A DNA stretch of 32,022 bases from Zygnema circumcarinatum (GCA_037447605.1 CM074810.1:1385697-1417718), one strand, 5' to 3'; shown: positions 1 through 10,604, counted from the stretch's first letter. Made by a program: numbers and translations. The notes: a model not told the origin generated them from the sequence alone.

Positions 1-650
1 GTGCTGCAGTTGTTGGTGACCGTGTTGGTGGACTTCCGCCGCTCCCTCCTCGCGACGTGCCTCACATCGGTGACCTTTGCGGCTGCTTCTAGGGCTGCGT
101 TGTTGTGCCTAGGCGTAGTTTTCCGCTCCTAGCTTCGTTTTATTGTGTTTCGGTCCTTTGTGACCAGTCCTTCGTGGTTCCACATTTTGCCTTTATCCAT
201 GTAAATTTGATGGCGAGGCCATCGCGAGTTCAATGAAAGTTTGCGTTTTCTCTCGTCCTCCATATCTAGAACAAGACGGTGCACATTGCTCCTAGTTCGG
301 GACAACTGTCTCAATCGTTCCTATCGGACGGTCACGCACTGCTCGCAATCGAACGGACCAAAATCACGGTCCGATTGCATCCAAAGGCTGAAATCTGTCC
401 GATCGGAAGCTTTCAGCGAGTTTTGGGTTTCCTCGGTTGTACGGATCACATTCGCTGACCGTACGATCAGCGTACGGCTCTGAAGCGTGCGATCCATGCT
501 ACGACGTCTGTCCTACTTGCCAGTTGCGTAGTCAAAGTTTAACTGCGAACAGAACTGTGCCAGTTTTTCATGGAAACGGAGGTTCTGGAGCCCCAAAGGG
601 GCGAGGACCCCCTCCTGGAAATCCCTCCGCCAACGCAAGCTTTGCCGGAT
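1..650. other. Intergenic DNA upstream of the PMP3-like gene
   Basis: No gene is recognised. Positions 141-240 hold copy A of the dispersed repeat, listed separately. Positions 300-490 are rich in CGGAC, CCGAT and CGTAC words, including the palindrome TCCGATCGGA near 390 and GCTGA-N8-TCAGC near 457. The open frames here are short and show no family resemblance. Confidence 0.6.
141..240 (-). repeat. Dispersed ~100-bp repeat, copy A
   Basis: Read on the minus strand this segment aligns over about 100 bp with copies at 9707-9806, 17200-17280, 21031-21140 and 23797-23897. The best kept part is the core GTGGAACCACGA(A/G)GGACTGG, preceded by GATGGCnnnGCCATCAA and ACATGGA and followed by AAAGGACC. 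It is nearest to copy C. No terminal repeats or target duplication are visible, so the type of element is unknown. It is the only copy whose downstream gene, if any, lies outside the window. Confidence 0.75.
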
Positions 651-653
651 CGC

Positions 654-697
654 CACGTGTATGCTTTTATATACGTGGCAAATTTCTATTGGCCAAT
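654..697 (+). promoter_or_regulatory. G-box, ERSE-I half element and CCAAT palindrome upstream of the PMP3-like gene
   Basis: CACGTG lies at 654-659 and a second ACGT core, TACGTGG, at 672-678. CGTGG at 674-678 is followed after exactly nine bases by ATTGG at 688-692, which is the inverted form of ERSE-I (CCAAT-N9-CCACG). ATTGGCCAAT at 688-697 is a perfect palindrome carrying CCAAT boxes on both strands. TTTTATATA at 665-673 could be a TATA box, but it sits inside the module. Plant bZIP factors together with NF-Y bind ERSE-type pairs; a role here is inferred. Confidence 0.6.
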
Positions 698-817
698 GCG
701 CGCCTGAGGAGGACGAGCGGCTGCTCTGCGGTGCTGGAGAAGAGGAGGACAGTTCGCTATCATTGAGAAAAAGAAGGAGACGAAAACTTCTGCGTTTTGG
801 AGCGGAGGCGACGCAAT

Positions 818-843
818 AGCAGCAGCAGCAGCAGCAGCAGCAG
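818..843 (+). repeat. (AGC)n microsatellite in the probable 5' leader
   Basis: About eight AGC units lie between the promoter motifs and the first coding exon of the PMP3-like gene. The leader probably contains an intron ending at the TCCTGCAG acceptor, whose last base is 1418, six bases before the start codon. A donor CAG|GTCGGG at 847/848 is possible but unproven. Confidence 0.7.
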
Positions 844-1424
844 GCAGGTCGGGTTGTTATCTGGGGGGGAGCTTGCTCCGGTGCGAGAGGCCTGCCTGGG
901 ACCGTGCGGCTTATAAGACTTTTTATGTTTAAGTTGCTTGATGGCTCCTCTGTATTGCTCGTCTCTTCTCTGGCGTCTGCGTGTCCATGCATTTCTTCCT
1001 CGCTTCCTTTTAATTTACTCCGCTTCCTTCTTCTTTTGGTTCCTTTTGCAAGCTGCTTCCTTGGTGTTCAAGGAAAGAGTGTCACAGTCACCTCTCTCTC
1101 TCTCCCTCTCTCCCTCTTTTCTTGCCAGCTGTCAAGCTGAGCTACAACTTCGAATGACATTTTTTGTGGCCACACGTTTGTTTGTGTTGCTTGCCGCCCA
1201 CTTTATATTGTCCGCATTCTTTGAGCATTTGTGTCTCGCATTCTAGTGAAGAAACTTCTTTCTGGAATATGCGTTGGTGTGAACAACGACATACTCATTC
1301 ATCCATCCAATCGATAACTTCGGTGTTAGTTTATCGTCATTAGAGCCGCTTCAAATGTTCACTTTTGAATGTGCATGTAAGGTCTCCTTTTTGACATGTT
1401 CTTCTGTGTCTCCTGCAGGCAGTT

Positions 1425-1899
1425 ATGGCTGACGTGGCAGGAACTTGCTGGGACAGCGTTGCAGTCTTTGCTGCTATCGCTCTGCCTCCCCTCGGAGTTT
1501 TTATGAAGAAGTCGTGCTCCCTAGAATTATTGGTGGGAAAACAGTCTACAGGATACAGTCTAGGTTATTGTTGGAGCGGTCTGTTTTTTTACGATGATGT
1601 TTTGTCCTGGTTTTTCATTCGCCCCTTTCCCCACTGTCCTTTCCTGTCCTCATTTGGAAATTGTAGAATTCACCTTTAAAAACGTGAAATGAACTGTTTT
1701 TGTGTATAGGACTAGTGGACAGCTTCATTACTCTCCTTGAACCGCCACTCATGTGAGTTGTCTTTCGTAGTTTTAATGCCCAGGCAACTTGTAGTCATGC
1801 TACTTTTCGTCGTTTTCTGTGCAGATTTCCGTTGGGCTGACCATCTTGGGCGTTGTTCCAGGAATGGTTTACTCCGTGTACATTGTTGTCGATGCGTAA
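1425..1899 (+). CDS. PMP3/RCI2 family plasma-membrane proteolipid
   Basis: Exons 1425-1532 and 1825-1899 (GTGGGA donor, TGTGCAG acceptor, phase 0) encode 60 residues, close to the usual 52-60. The family consists of tiny two-helix membrane proteins that affect membrane potential and salt or cold tolerance. Exon 1 carries the first helix with the family signature (A)IALPPLGVF at residues 18-26, then a Cys-containing loop (KKSCSLE). Exon 2 carries the second helix, ending LGVVPGMVYSVYIV, which matches the typical GY-PGIIYA-Y ending. The residues at the junction (LELL|ISVG) replace the common EFWI. An acceptor just upstream of the ATG (base 1418) points to a 5' UTR intron. The identification is secure. 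The exact donor is less so, because GTGGGA is weak but is the only one giving the right phase and length. Confidence 0.88.
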
Positions 1900-3568
1900 G
1901 TGCCAAACCTTGCTTCGTGAGCTTGTGCTAATTGAACCAGAGGCTCTGAAGCTTGTAACTTCCTGAATTGAAAGATTCTCGAGTGCTGAACTAACGTAGG
2001 CTTTGTCAAAGCAGGCTTCTACAGTTGAGGATAGTGCCGTAGACTATCGCAGTATTGTTGTATGGTTTCTATGTCTCAAGTCCATGTCCTGCTCTCAGTT
2101 CCATGGCTGTCCGAGCTCCATTGCCTGCTCCATGTGGTCGTCACAGAACTGACATGGATCCTTGTCCTTCTTGGCCCACTGCAGCATCCGAACCGAGCCT
2201 TCTGTAGTGTACTATCAGGCGCCATAGAGGGGCCCGAATCAAAAGGGAGGCCCTTTTGCCTCCCTTGGCCTCCCTCCCCTTCCTGTTCAGATGTTTGAGA
2301 AGGTGTGTTATGATGCGGCTGCCAGACCCGAGTATGGCATAGTACAGACATTGTAAAATGATTTTTATAATCTAAGAGGACTAATATATTGTAAGAGGTT
2401 TTTTTTTTTACTTCTGCACCAGGGAACGGTTCGTTGATTTGTCCAATAGTTTTTCCCTGTTGCATCTGGTCGATGTCTCGTTGTGATACTTTGAGTTTCT
2501 TTTGATGGTTCCCTAGAAGCCCTAAAACCAAAAAATTCTAAGCTTAACAAAAACCCCAAAGGACCTTACAAACAAGAACTGCGCACTTTTCATGAATGGC
2601 TAATTTCAAACTTGTGAAATTCTTTGCAGAACCAAATTCTTGCACGAGCCCTTAGAAAATTTTAGGTTTCTAGGTCATGTAGACCCTCAACCGTTACACT
2701 TAACTGAGCTCTCTCATTCCTACACGCATTACAAGGTTTCAGTCGTTCAGAACCGCCCACACGGACTCAGCGAATTCCCAACTGACAAGCGCGAGACATT
2801 CCGACAGTTGCAGTGAAGGTTCAGCGGAGCGTGCACCCCATTCCACCCGGGAACAACAGAATTGCATTGAAACCTTCTTGAGTGCCATTTGCCAATATAT
2901 GTATATCGAATATTGCTCAATTGAAACCATCGAGTATTGAAAAAATTCTCTTTTTTTTTTTTTAGAGATCTGTTCACGAAACAAAAATGACTATCTAAGT
3001 CCTTTTTATGCGCACAATGGAACCGTTTCCGTCCAATGGCAGCCGCCATTATCTACATCAGCCAGACAGCAAACCCTAAAATCGCACAGGAAAGAAGCCC
3101 GGCACTAGAGAGGGTGGGGAAGGGGATAGGCAGGACTCTCCCTCTCCGTCTCCTTCTCCTCTCGCGCTGCCTCTCCCTCTCCCTCGCCCTCCCACTCTCT
3201 CCCTCTCCCTACTATAACACACGACCCGCTGAATGCCGCGACTTCGTCGTCTTATGCTCTCCTCATCTGGGCGTGACATGTGGATTGAAATCGATCCCTC
3301 TGCAGCCAATCACAGCCCGACAACACACAACCTCCGCGTCTTTAATGCGTCCTTTAGATATACGTGCAGGGCGGAAACTTCAAAAAGGAAGTTACGAAAT
3401 GCGGAACGGCAACCGCACCCTGATTACATTACAGGCAGGCAACGCAGGCATGAACTGACTACCCCCTCAAAGAGAGAGTGAGAGAGCGAAGGGAAGGGGA
3501 AAAGGGAGGGGGGAAGGGACAGTACTTTGATCACAAGTATCTTCATACATACGCATGTCACACATTCA
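1900..3568. other. Region between the convergent PMP3-like and SPF27 genes
   Basis: This holds the 3' flanks of two convergent genes. I recognise no coding family. 2400-2410 is a T run and 2949-2963 is another. 3120-3210 is a pyrimidine-rich tract (CTCCCTCTC), and 3460-3515 and 3800-3850 hold GA/G-rich tracts. The part from 3030 to 3330, read on the minus strand, looks like a promoter and leader and is described in the findings. Confidence 0.5.
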
Positions 3569-5442
3569 TCAAAGACTGTTGGGCACACACCTTTGCCGCG
3601 CTTCTTGGCGTAAACCTTCCACTTCGCGCTCAAGGGAGAGGCACGCAACCTCAATGTCAACATTTTTTTGAACGAGCGCCTTCCACTCCCCTTCCAGTCT
3701 GCTCAGTTCAGAAGCAGCAACTTGCTGCAGGCGAGAAAAGGGCACCGTCAGTGACTTACAAGTGCTACTACGCAGTGGGGGACTGAAACGGGTGGGAGAG
3801 GGGGGGGGGGAGAGAGCGAGAGAGAGGGAGAGAGGGGAGAGGGGAGAGATTCTCTAAAAGCAGAAACCACACAACCTTGAGCAGCGTGTACTTGACAAGT
3901 GACTCATCACTACTACAATTGAGCAGCTAATCAAGGTGTTCCAAGAATGGTCACCTAATAGAACTACAAAAAAGTGAAAATCTGAAAATCAGAGTGACCA
4001 TTGAATAAGTCCAATTTGCTTCTCTGCAAGGTACGCTTGATACCTCACCTGATTCAGTTTCCTGTCCCGATTTACTTCCTCCATTTCCTTTTCTGCTTCT
4101 TTGTTCAGCGCAAGCAGCCTGCAAGTCCCACACGAGCCCACCTTTCAACACAATATATGTGACCCAGTTATAACTACAAAAACCTGTACTCACAGATCAA
4201 AACTAACGCGCTGAAAAAGTGGCCCTTTCCTATATCGAATAAAGAGTCAGCGAGGAATAGCCAACCTCGCTTCAAAGGCCTCCAGATGTTGATGATGTAT
4301 CCGATGCATGTTCGGTCCATACTCCAACATAAGCTCCAAGTTCTCCACCCTGTTGCCATGAAAAGGCAGCAGCATCAGCTCAGCTCTCACCTTTCCTGCC
4401 TGCGCTGAACCCACCCCCCCCACAGGAGAGGAGCCATGAAACCTTTACTTCCTGCTTTGACACAGAATACAAGAAACTACACACTTCCTTCACCACGATG
4501 TGTGTGAAGGAAGAGGGGAAGCGACCGAAAGGAAAAGCAAACAAAGCTGATCATGAAATTGAAGAAGAAAAATGACATGAATACAAACACACACGAATGC
4601 TATTTATATGAATGTTTGATGATTAACTCACCTAAGGACCTGATGCTGCAGCTGAGCCTTTGCATTATCGACTGCCGCCTTCCAAGCGTTGAGGTCGTTT
4701 TGCTTGTTAGGGGGAGGGGCGGCGATAGAGTAGCGGGAGGTGTCAATTAGGGTTGGAGGTCTGCCAGCTCGCACTCTCTCATACTCTTTAGCAAGCATGG
4801 GGCTTCCCTGCAAAAAACATCTATACTCTGTTCAGTAACGAAACACGTATGCATTGTGTAGTCAATTATTAAGAAAATCGTTGCATTAGAATGAGCTAAC
4901 GGATTTTGAACAACCTCTAACAAATCCTCAAGCTCATCCTGAACACTTGCAAAGCAGAAAAATCCAAAAAAAACCCACAAACCCTCATCGACCCTGGCTA
5001 GCCCTAACCAACCACAACCAGCCCTAAAAACTCCACCAATTCCTCAAGAACACAAGCACGCAGGAAAAGAAGCCCACTTCAAAATTCGGCCCAAAAACTC
5101 ACGAAACCCTAACCGAACCTTATCCCATTTTGAAAGCCACCCCTCCAACATCCACCCCTTGACCCAATCAACCCCATCAGGCCCGTGCAAACGGGCCGAG
5201 TCGCGCACCTCGAAGTTGGGGGGGGGCACGGGCGGCATCTCCTGCAGGAAGGCGGGCGGCTGGCGGGCGGCGCGCTTCTCGTCCTGCACCATCCGCACGG
5301 CCTCCGCGCGCAGCCGCGCGTCCTCGTACTCGCGGTCGATGTAGGGCAGCGCATCCGCCGCAGCAAGGCTCCGTGACAGCCGCCACGTGCCGCGGTCCCC
5401 GGAGATCGAGGGATCGCCCTCCAGGAGCAGTGGGGCAGCCAT
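3569..5442 (-). CDS. SPF27/BCAS2 (MOS4-type) subunit of the Prp19 spliceosome complex
   Basis: Five exons, 5442-5209, 4807-4632, 4349-4266, 4118-4049 and 3724-3569, splice in phase to 239 residues, the usual length for SPF27. This protein is a structural core member of the Prp19/NineTeen complex (MAC in plants) in the nucleus; the Arabidopsis homologue MOS4 also affects immunity. Family landmarks are ADALPYIDREYED at 29-41, a Pro-rich FLQEMPPVPPPNFE ending exon 1, KEYERVRAGRPP at 85-96, and a C-terminal coiled coil from about residue 130 containing RVENLELMLEYG and RDRKLNQ. ATG 5442 is chosen because it gives the family N-terminus; the leader is a long CT-rich tract. The donors are GTGCGC, GTGAGT, GTTGGC and GTGAGG. 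The short C-terminal end CVPNSL is read from the last exon before TGA. Everything fits a functional single-copy housekeeping gene. Confidence 0.93.
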
Positions 5443-5640
5443 GGAGGGAGAGGGACGGAGGGAGAGAGAGGGACGGAGGGAGGGAGAGGGACGGAGGGAG
5501 GGAGGGAGGGGTGGGACAGAAAGGAAGGAGAAGAGGGAGAGGGAGAGGGAGAGGGAGAGGGAGAGAAGACGACGGAGAGGGAGGGTGCAAAAAAGGTAGA
5601 CAGAAGCGGACTGATGGAAAGAGGGGGCGCGAGGCCGGGG
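5443..5640 (-). promoter_or_regulatory. CT-rich 5' leader/core promoter tract of the SPF27 gene
   Basis: On the minus strand the 160 bases before the ATG are almost pure pyrimidine (CTCCCTCTC units; plus strand GAGGGA). Such Y-patches and CT-rich leaders are common in plant TATA-less housekeeping promoters. No TATA box is evident. The tract also creates several long but meaningless open frames on both strands. Confidence 0.5.
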
Positions 5641-5689
5641 GTGGTGCCGGGTTCTATGTGGAAAATCGACATTTGTTGGCTCTGCAGTT

Positions 5690-5995
5690 AAACACGCTAC
5701 TGGAGGATAATGTATTGGTACCGATATCATATTGCCTCTGTACCGGAAGCGTTATTGTATCGTAGAAGATATATCAGTACCGATAAGTATCGGATAGATG
5801 CTGATTTCGTGGCCGATATTTTTATCGTTCCGGTGTTGTACTGGGAACAATAACGTATCGGCTCGATATTGTATCGTTTGAGATGTCGATATTGTATCAG
5901 TTGCGGTACTGTACTGGCATGGCTATCTCTTGAAATATTGGACTGGACCCGCTACTGTTATTGCATCGCGATCGATACTGTACCGAGCGACTCCC
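5690..5995. repeat. Degenerate TATCG/TACCG/TATTG pentamer tract
   Basis: About 300 bases are dominated by variants of a 5-bp word TAYYG and its complement (for example GATATTGTATCG, GTACCGATA, GTACTGTACTGG). A second, shorter stretch of the same kind occurs at 16120-16190. It lies between the SPF27 promoter and the 3' end of the next minus-strand gene. It looks like a decayed simple-sequence or satellite fragment; no coding potential is credible. Confidence 0.6.
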
Positions 5996-6348
5996 AGAGG
6001 TTTGAAGAGGCTGAAGATTCAATAGTTTGCCTGTACTGTACTCATGGGAACTGGAACGCTCAATTCTTGCCACAAACGAGGCAATACAAAACATGCACAC
6101 ATCAGGACTGAGCTGAATTACTTCAAGAAGTTCAAACCCAAAGAAGGTTAAACCCTGGTGATGATGTTGCTGGGACCTCGGACCTCAGACCCCTTTACAC
6201 ATCTCATCAAAACAAAAGAGTTGAACTTTCGTTTACTTCTTGCAGCCGTTCAAGCACAGCAAAACCGACGAGCTGAAACAAGACCTAGAAGCCTCTTGCA
6301 GGAACATTAACACATTTCTCGCCACCGCAATTGCCTTTGGACTGTGGA

Positions 6349-7158
6349 TCACTTTACAGCGCCGACCTCCTTGAGCCAGGCCGTATGCAGGGGGCAAGGG
6401 TCCTCCTTTCCTTCTGAGATGGCGCGGCAGGAAAGCCCATAGAACCATCCATTGCGCCATTCAAACTGCACCATTCAAACCTCCAACACGTCAAAATTAT
6501 GCAAGTATTCTCTTAGAAAGCATACTTGCAAAGCAGAACTTCTGAAGAATTCAGAAGTTCTGCTTTGCATGAACTCTCCCAGAACGGGAGTCACGTGAAT
6601 CCCTATTTTCTCTATCTTGCGAGAGTGATGGTGCAGCTTCAAAGTGCTTATGAAGGATGAATGGAATCACGGAAGGAAAGGAGAAGGCATGCAGCACACG
6701 GGCAGTTTCTACTCCTAACCCGCTTTAGTACATTACTCATGTCTCCAAGCAATATCCTGTTCCCTAAGGAGAGAAAGAAGTCTTATAAAATTCTCAGTAT
6801 CACCCTCTCATTTTCTCTATCCCACTGATTCAAGGGTGCTTTAGATTTTTTTAGGTCTTTCTGAGATCAACAACGCACCTCCTTGACAGCTGTCGGGTAA
6901 TGCGCCACACTTCGAGCATATGCACACAGCTTCTCCACAACTCCAGAATCGAACTTCACCCCTTTTTCCGCCTCCGAAACAGCAACAAGCTCCTCAATAA
7001 GGCTCACCACCTGCAAATCATCCAAGTCACAGATTCGTCCAAACCATGTTATCCTGCAAAGACTTGAATGCTCAGGCTCTCAAACCAGGTGCTGATGTGC
7101 ATGTTAGTGCACGGCGCTTTCTCTTGAAGAATAAGAGAGAGATGAATAGGGAGAGAGA

Positions 7159-7202
<44 letters not shown>

Positions 7203-9040
7203 TATAAAGTTGGAAAGGCCTTCTGAGGAGCTTTTTGATCTTGAAATTTCCGCCAGACATGCATACATGCCAGCTCCAGAGTCCGATACAGACTGGAGAA
7301 TCGTCGCAAACACAGCACTTGTGCACGTGCAGATTCGAATGCAGGTCGAGTGCCAATTGCCTAGGCAATGGGTGGCTAGTGACAATGTACATGAATCTCA
7401 ATCGTACAAGTACTTCTGCTCTGTCACTTACATTCTGACAGCTTGCCAAAATTAATCCCAAGGCCTATCAAATCTCTCTACAGCAATTCTACAGTTTACT
7501 TAATTCTATGGAGCCCTTCCTTACCTCCTCTTTGTATTGACTCTCGACCGCACCGCATGTCGCTCCTGGATGACGCGCACCTACGAGCATGAATGCACTG
7601 ATCCAGATCAGCTTCTCCAACATAGACTTCCGAAACTCGAGAGGTGGCAGCACCTGCATCAATAAAGGTCCAGGATTCACATGTTATGGTCGATGCATCT
7701 GACCTACACATGGAGGTCCTGGGTGACAACTTTACATGGTTCGCTGCATACCTTGCAGCTAAGTCCTGCAGAATGCAGTCGTGCTGCCACAGCCTCTGCC
7801 CATTTTCCTGTGACTGCTGTGAGGCCCTCGGGATTCACATCCGTTATTCCATCGATGGGATCTTCTCCGAGTTTAGCGACAGCGAAGTAGACAAGGAGTT
7901 GTGTTGCATCCGCGAGGTTCTTGGATGCGAGCCAAGGTTCAATCATTCCATTCTGCAAAAACACAAGGTCTGCATCATACAGATTCAACTACTGCATCGT
8001 GAAATAAAATCACAAGATGTGGAAATCTTGTTCACTACGCTGCATTGAAAAGTGAAGAAGTGCGAAGAAAACCAGAAGCGAAAGAGCAGAAAAATAGATT
8101 AGAACAGATTCGGAAACAAGGTGATTTGCTTAGAGCAGACCGAGCATGATAGATGTGGCTCACTGTACAGATATTCAGAGCAACTTTTCTCTACAAGTAA
8201 AATCACTAACTCACTTTTATTGCGGTGTGATACAATTACGCTTTGAATACACATCAAAATTGCGTGGCGTCTATTCTGCAATCAAGAATTTGCATCCTGT
8301 AAAGCCTCTTACGAACTCTTAAGCAAAACCTTCTTGCGTGGTAAATGCACTTCATGTACCATGTGTAGATAATACACTTGATTCGCATATACGAAGAAAT
8401 TCGCACATCCTTGTGCTAGCAGGAAGTGCAGACTCATTCAAACAGAGCTTCGGTTCGCCTTACCAGCTCGCCTCCCCGGTGGCGTAGACTCGACTATAGC
8501 ATCCAAAGCATCATTCCTTGTACACACATATATTGGGCCTGTACTGCCATCTGGAACACTCTCGCCCCTCCGCACAACAATGTCTTTCCCTCCTCCAATC
8601 TTTGCAAGAGCTGCGCCGACTCGTCCAGCACCAACAATGACTCCAGGAATGACCTCGGCTTTCTTTTCTGCCACCTCAACATTGCTCCCGGCGCTGCTTG
8701 CGCTTTCAGACATGGCTGCTATCTTCGAAACCTTAACTCGTTTCTCCTCCTTTCTCAACAATGAACCGTTGCCTGCTGCAAGCCGAGAACAGTCGCTCTT
8801 GAACAAGGAGAAAGTGTGGCTTAAGGTTGAGCTTTTTAGGTAATGTTTGTCGCTGGAAATGGTTGCATTCTTCTGCAAATGCAAGTGAAAGGACGGCTGA
8901 AGTAGACGACGGGTGGGAAGTGACAGAGAGGATGTTGCTGGGATGAGTACGTTCCTTTTCCCGACAACTATGGGGAGCGGGGCTTCAAGCTTGCAGAGGG
9001 CTGGAGAGGCTCTGGATAGTAATGAATAGCAAGCCACCAT
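6349..9040 (-). CDS. Chloroplast-targeted Rossmann-fold protein, ketopantoate-reductase-like
   Basis: Exons 9040-8464, 7969-7752, 7653-7525, 7010-6879 and 6465-6349 join in phase to 390 residues. About 110 N-terminal residues are rich in Ser, Leu and Arg with few acids, as in a plastid transit peptide. Next come VIPGVIVGAGRVGAALAKIG (GxGxxG at 137-142), a nucleotide-binding strand-turn-helix, and IYVCTRNDAL. The rest has LVFLQNGMIEPWL, NPEGL, MLEKLIWISAFMLVGA and YARSVAHYPTAVKEFEWRNGWFY. The NG motif plus a later helical Lys segment resembles the ApbA/PanE fold, but the second half is a plant/algal type whose substrate I do not know. An in-frame ATG at 9145 would add 35 residues; 9040 was preferred because its N-terminus (MVACYSLLSRAS) looks like a transit peptide and CAGCCATGG is a good start context. 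Introns include a (GA)n tract and a perfect hairpin. Confidence 0.8.
6527..6569. repeat. Perfect 20-bp inverted repeat with a 3-base loop
   Basis: TGCAAAGCAGAACTTCTGAA at 6527-6546 is followed by GAA and then by its exact reverse complement at 6550-6569. It lies in the last intron (6466-6878) of the ketopantoate-reductase-like gene, about 60 bases upstream of the acceptor side. Transcribed, it would form a strong stem. Confidence 0.9.
7151..7200. repeat. (GA)n microsatellite
   Basis: A nearly pure GA run of about 50 bases lies in the intron (7011-7524) between the third and fourth exons of the ketopantoate-reductase-like gene. It generates the Ser-Leu repeat open frames on the minus strand, which are not genes. 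Confidence 0.9.
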
Positions 9041-9706
9041 GGCTGCACATGGAAAGGTGAGCTCGCAGGAAGGCAGCAGCGGAGCTTCAAGCAAGCGAGC
9101 ACGCAAGTTTGCAGAGGACCTTGCGAGCAATTCAGCGTGCAGCATGCAAGTCGTGCCTGTGCTCGTACGGGAGGCAATTCAGTTCGAAACACAAAACAAG
9201 GGATGAAGTTACCAAGTCCATGTGTTCCGAGCTTTTATTTCTTTCTCATTTCCACTCTTGGAAACCCAAGTCAATGCCATTTTCCTCTTCAAGTCTTGGA
9301 ATTGACTCATGTGCTTGAGACTCGTCGCTGTATCAAAACGTGCATCGTGTTGCAACACAAGTTTTTATACATCGTTTCGCGTCTAAACATGCAAAACCAA
9401 GCATTTGCATTCCCAGCACATGCATTTTCTTTCCACATGCCATGCACATGCAAAGCTTGCATTGCCCCGTCTGCACGTGAAGGGTATCGCAAGTACTTTG
9501 TAAACAACCACCTGCGCAGGATCACCCGTCCATAGTCGAAGTTCCAACAATGACAACCACAACACACGAGCAGGCTGCACACGGCTGTGTCCTCAGCAAC
9601 ACTGCGCAGCAGCATTCCCATTCCCTTACAGTTCCAGCACTGTTGGACAAATCACTCTGAGTCAAACTTGGGACTAGCGTTGTGGTTCAGTCATTGGGCA
9701 TAGCTC

Positions 9707-9806
9707 GTTCCTTTTCGTCCTTAGGTCCCCTGTGAGCGATTCCTCGTGGTTCCCCATGCTGGTTTCCATGTCTGTTTGATGGCATCTCCATGGTGAGACC
9801 AATGCC
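9707..9806 (-). repeat. Dispersed ~100-bp repeat, copy E
   Basis: The reverse complement reads GCATTGG, GATGCCATCAAACAGACATGG and CATGGGGAACCACGAGGAA in order, and ends ACGAAAAGGAACGAGC. It is closest to copy D (21031-21140), sharing AACAGACA-GG and GAGGACGAAAAGGAAC nearly exactly. It lies upstream of, and in the same orientation as, the ketopantoate-reductase-like gene. On the minus strand it falls in a frame open across the whole copy and comparable with copy A (KRKLxLxSxW-RHQ, NHE), which hints at descent from a coding sequence. Confidence 0.8.
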
Positions 9807-9894
9807 AACTTTCGCTTGAATTCATTGGGGGTTCCAGTTTCCAGCCTTGTGGCTTGTGGATCGTTCTCCATTGCAAACTTCAGTCGAGCATCTT

Positions 9895-9947
9895 CCAGTT
9901 CAACTCGACACGTGTAAAAGGGGGTCAACGTGGCAAGTTCACACTGG
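9895..9947. promoter_or_regulatory. Degenerate symmetric CCAGT/ACGT module
   Basis: CCAGT (9895-9899), CACGTG (9909-9914), AACGTGG (9927-9933) and ACTGG (9943-9947) repeat the geometry of the CCAAT-G-box modules elsewhere in the window. The two ACGT cores are 18 bases apart, as at 12960/12978 and 654/672, and CGTGG-N9-ACTGG has the same spacing. The flanking pentamers have changed symmetrically (CCAGT and its complement ACTGG), so the palindrome is kept while the CCAAT box is lost. Confidence 0.5.
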
Positions 9948-10604
9948 ACGATGCTCAGCTATCATTCGCCATGGGAAAAAGCACTTAAAAGGAAATTCAG
10001 TATCCAAATTCCATACATCAAACTGCGCCCATAGCTCGATGATATCATCACATCTGTCTTAACTAACAATAAAATCCGTTGACATTACCTTTGTCAGAGA
10101 GAGGTGTATAAAAACAAGACATGGAAATCTAATCAAGACGAAATATAAAGCTGAGATTCTAATCCACAAAATAAACCGCTACAGTTAGTTCACTCCAACC
10201 CTAAAATGAAAATATATTTTCGTTGCCATAATACATCTGAAAGAAGAACTTGTCGGAACAAACCAAGAAGCCGCTCCCTTTCCTGCTTACCTCCTCTTCT
10301 CTTCTTTCTCTCTACAGCAAGTTATTCCAAATCTTCCTATCAGTTTTTCCAAATAATCTCGGTGCTAATTTCGACCCGATGTGATAAAATCCGGTCAATT
10401 TCTGTTTCCACTCTCCGTGGTTCTACTGAAGGGCCTGCATTCAATCATGGTCTGAGATGCAAAAAAAAGGAGAGGGCCCTTACGGGAAGGGGCATAAAAA
10501 GTGAATACAGACACGAACTTACATGGCCTTAAATCAAATTCCCAAAAGACCCAAGAATGTTACTGATTTCCAAAGGCTTCGCAAGAATTCGCCCGAGCCA
10601 AAAA

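Larger units (their letters stand above)
9146..10604. other. Intergenic DNA between the ketopantoate-reductase-like and carboxypeptidase genes
   Basis: Both neighbours are on the minus strand, so this is the promoter of the former and the 3' flank of the latter. 9300-9480 is rich in GCA and TGCA words (GCATTTGCATTCCCAGCACATGCA). It contains copy E of the dispersed repeat (9707-9806) and a degenerate palindromic G-box module at 9895-9947. 10060-10530 is AT-rich with no recognisable gene. Confidence 0.55.

Noticed and set aside
5109-5730. Extended open frames upstream of the SPF27 start and in alternative frames
   Set aside because: They come from the CT-rich leader; the family N-terminus and exon 1 lie in the frame starting at 5442.
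9674-9928. 84-codon minus-strand frame treated as a gene
   Set aside because: It lies over dispersed repeat copy E and has no promoter or known domain; it is kept only as a hint about the repeat's origin.
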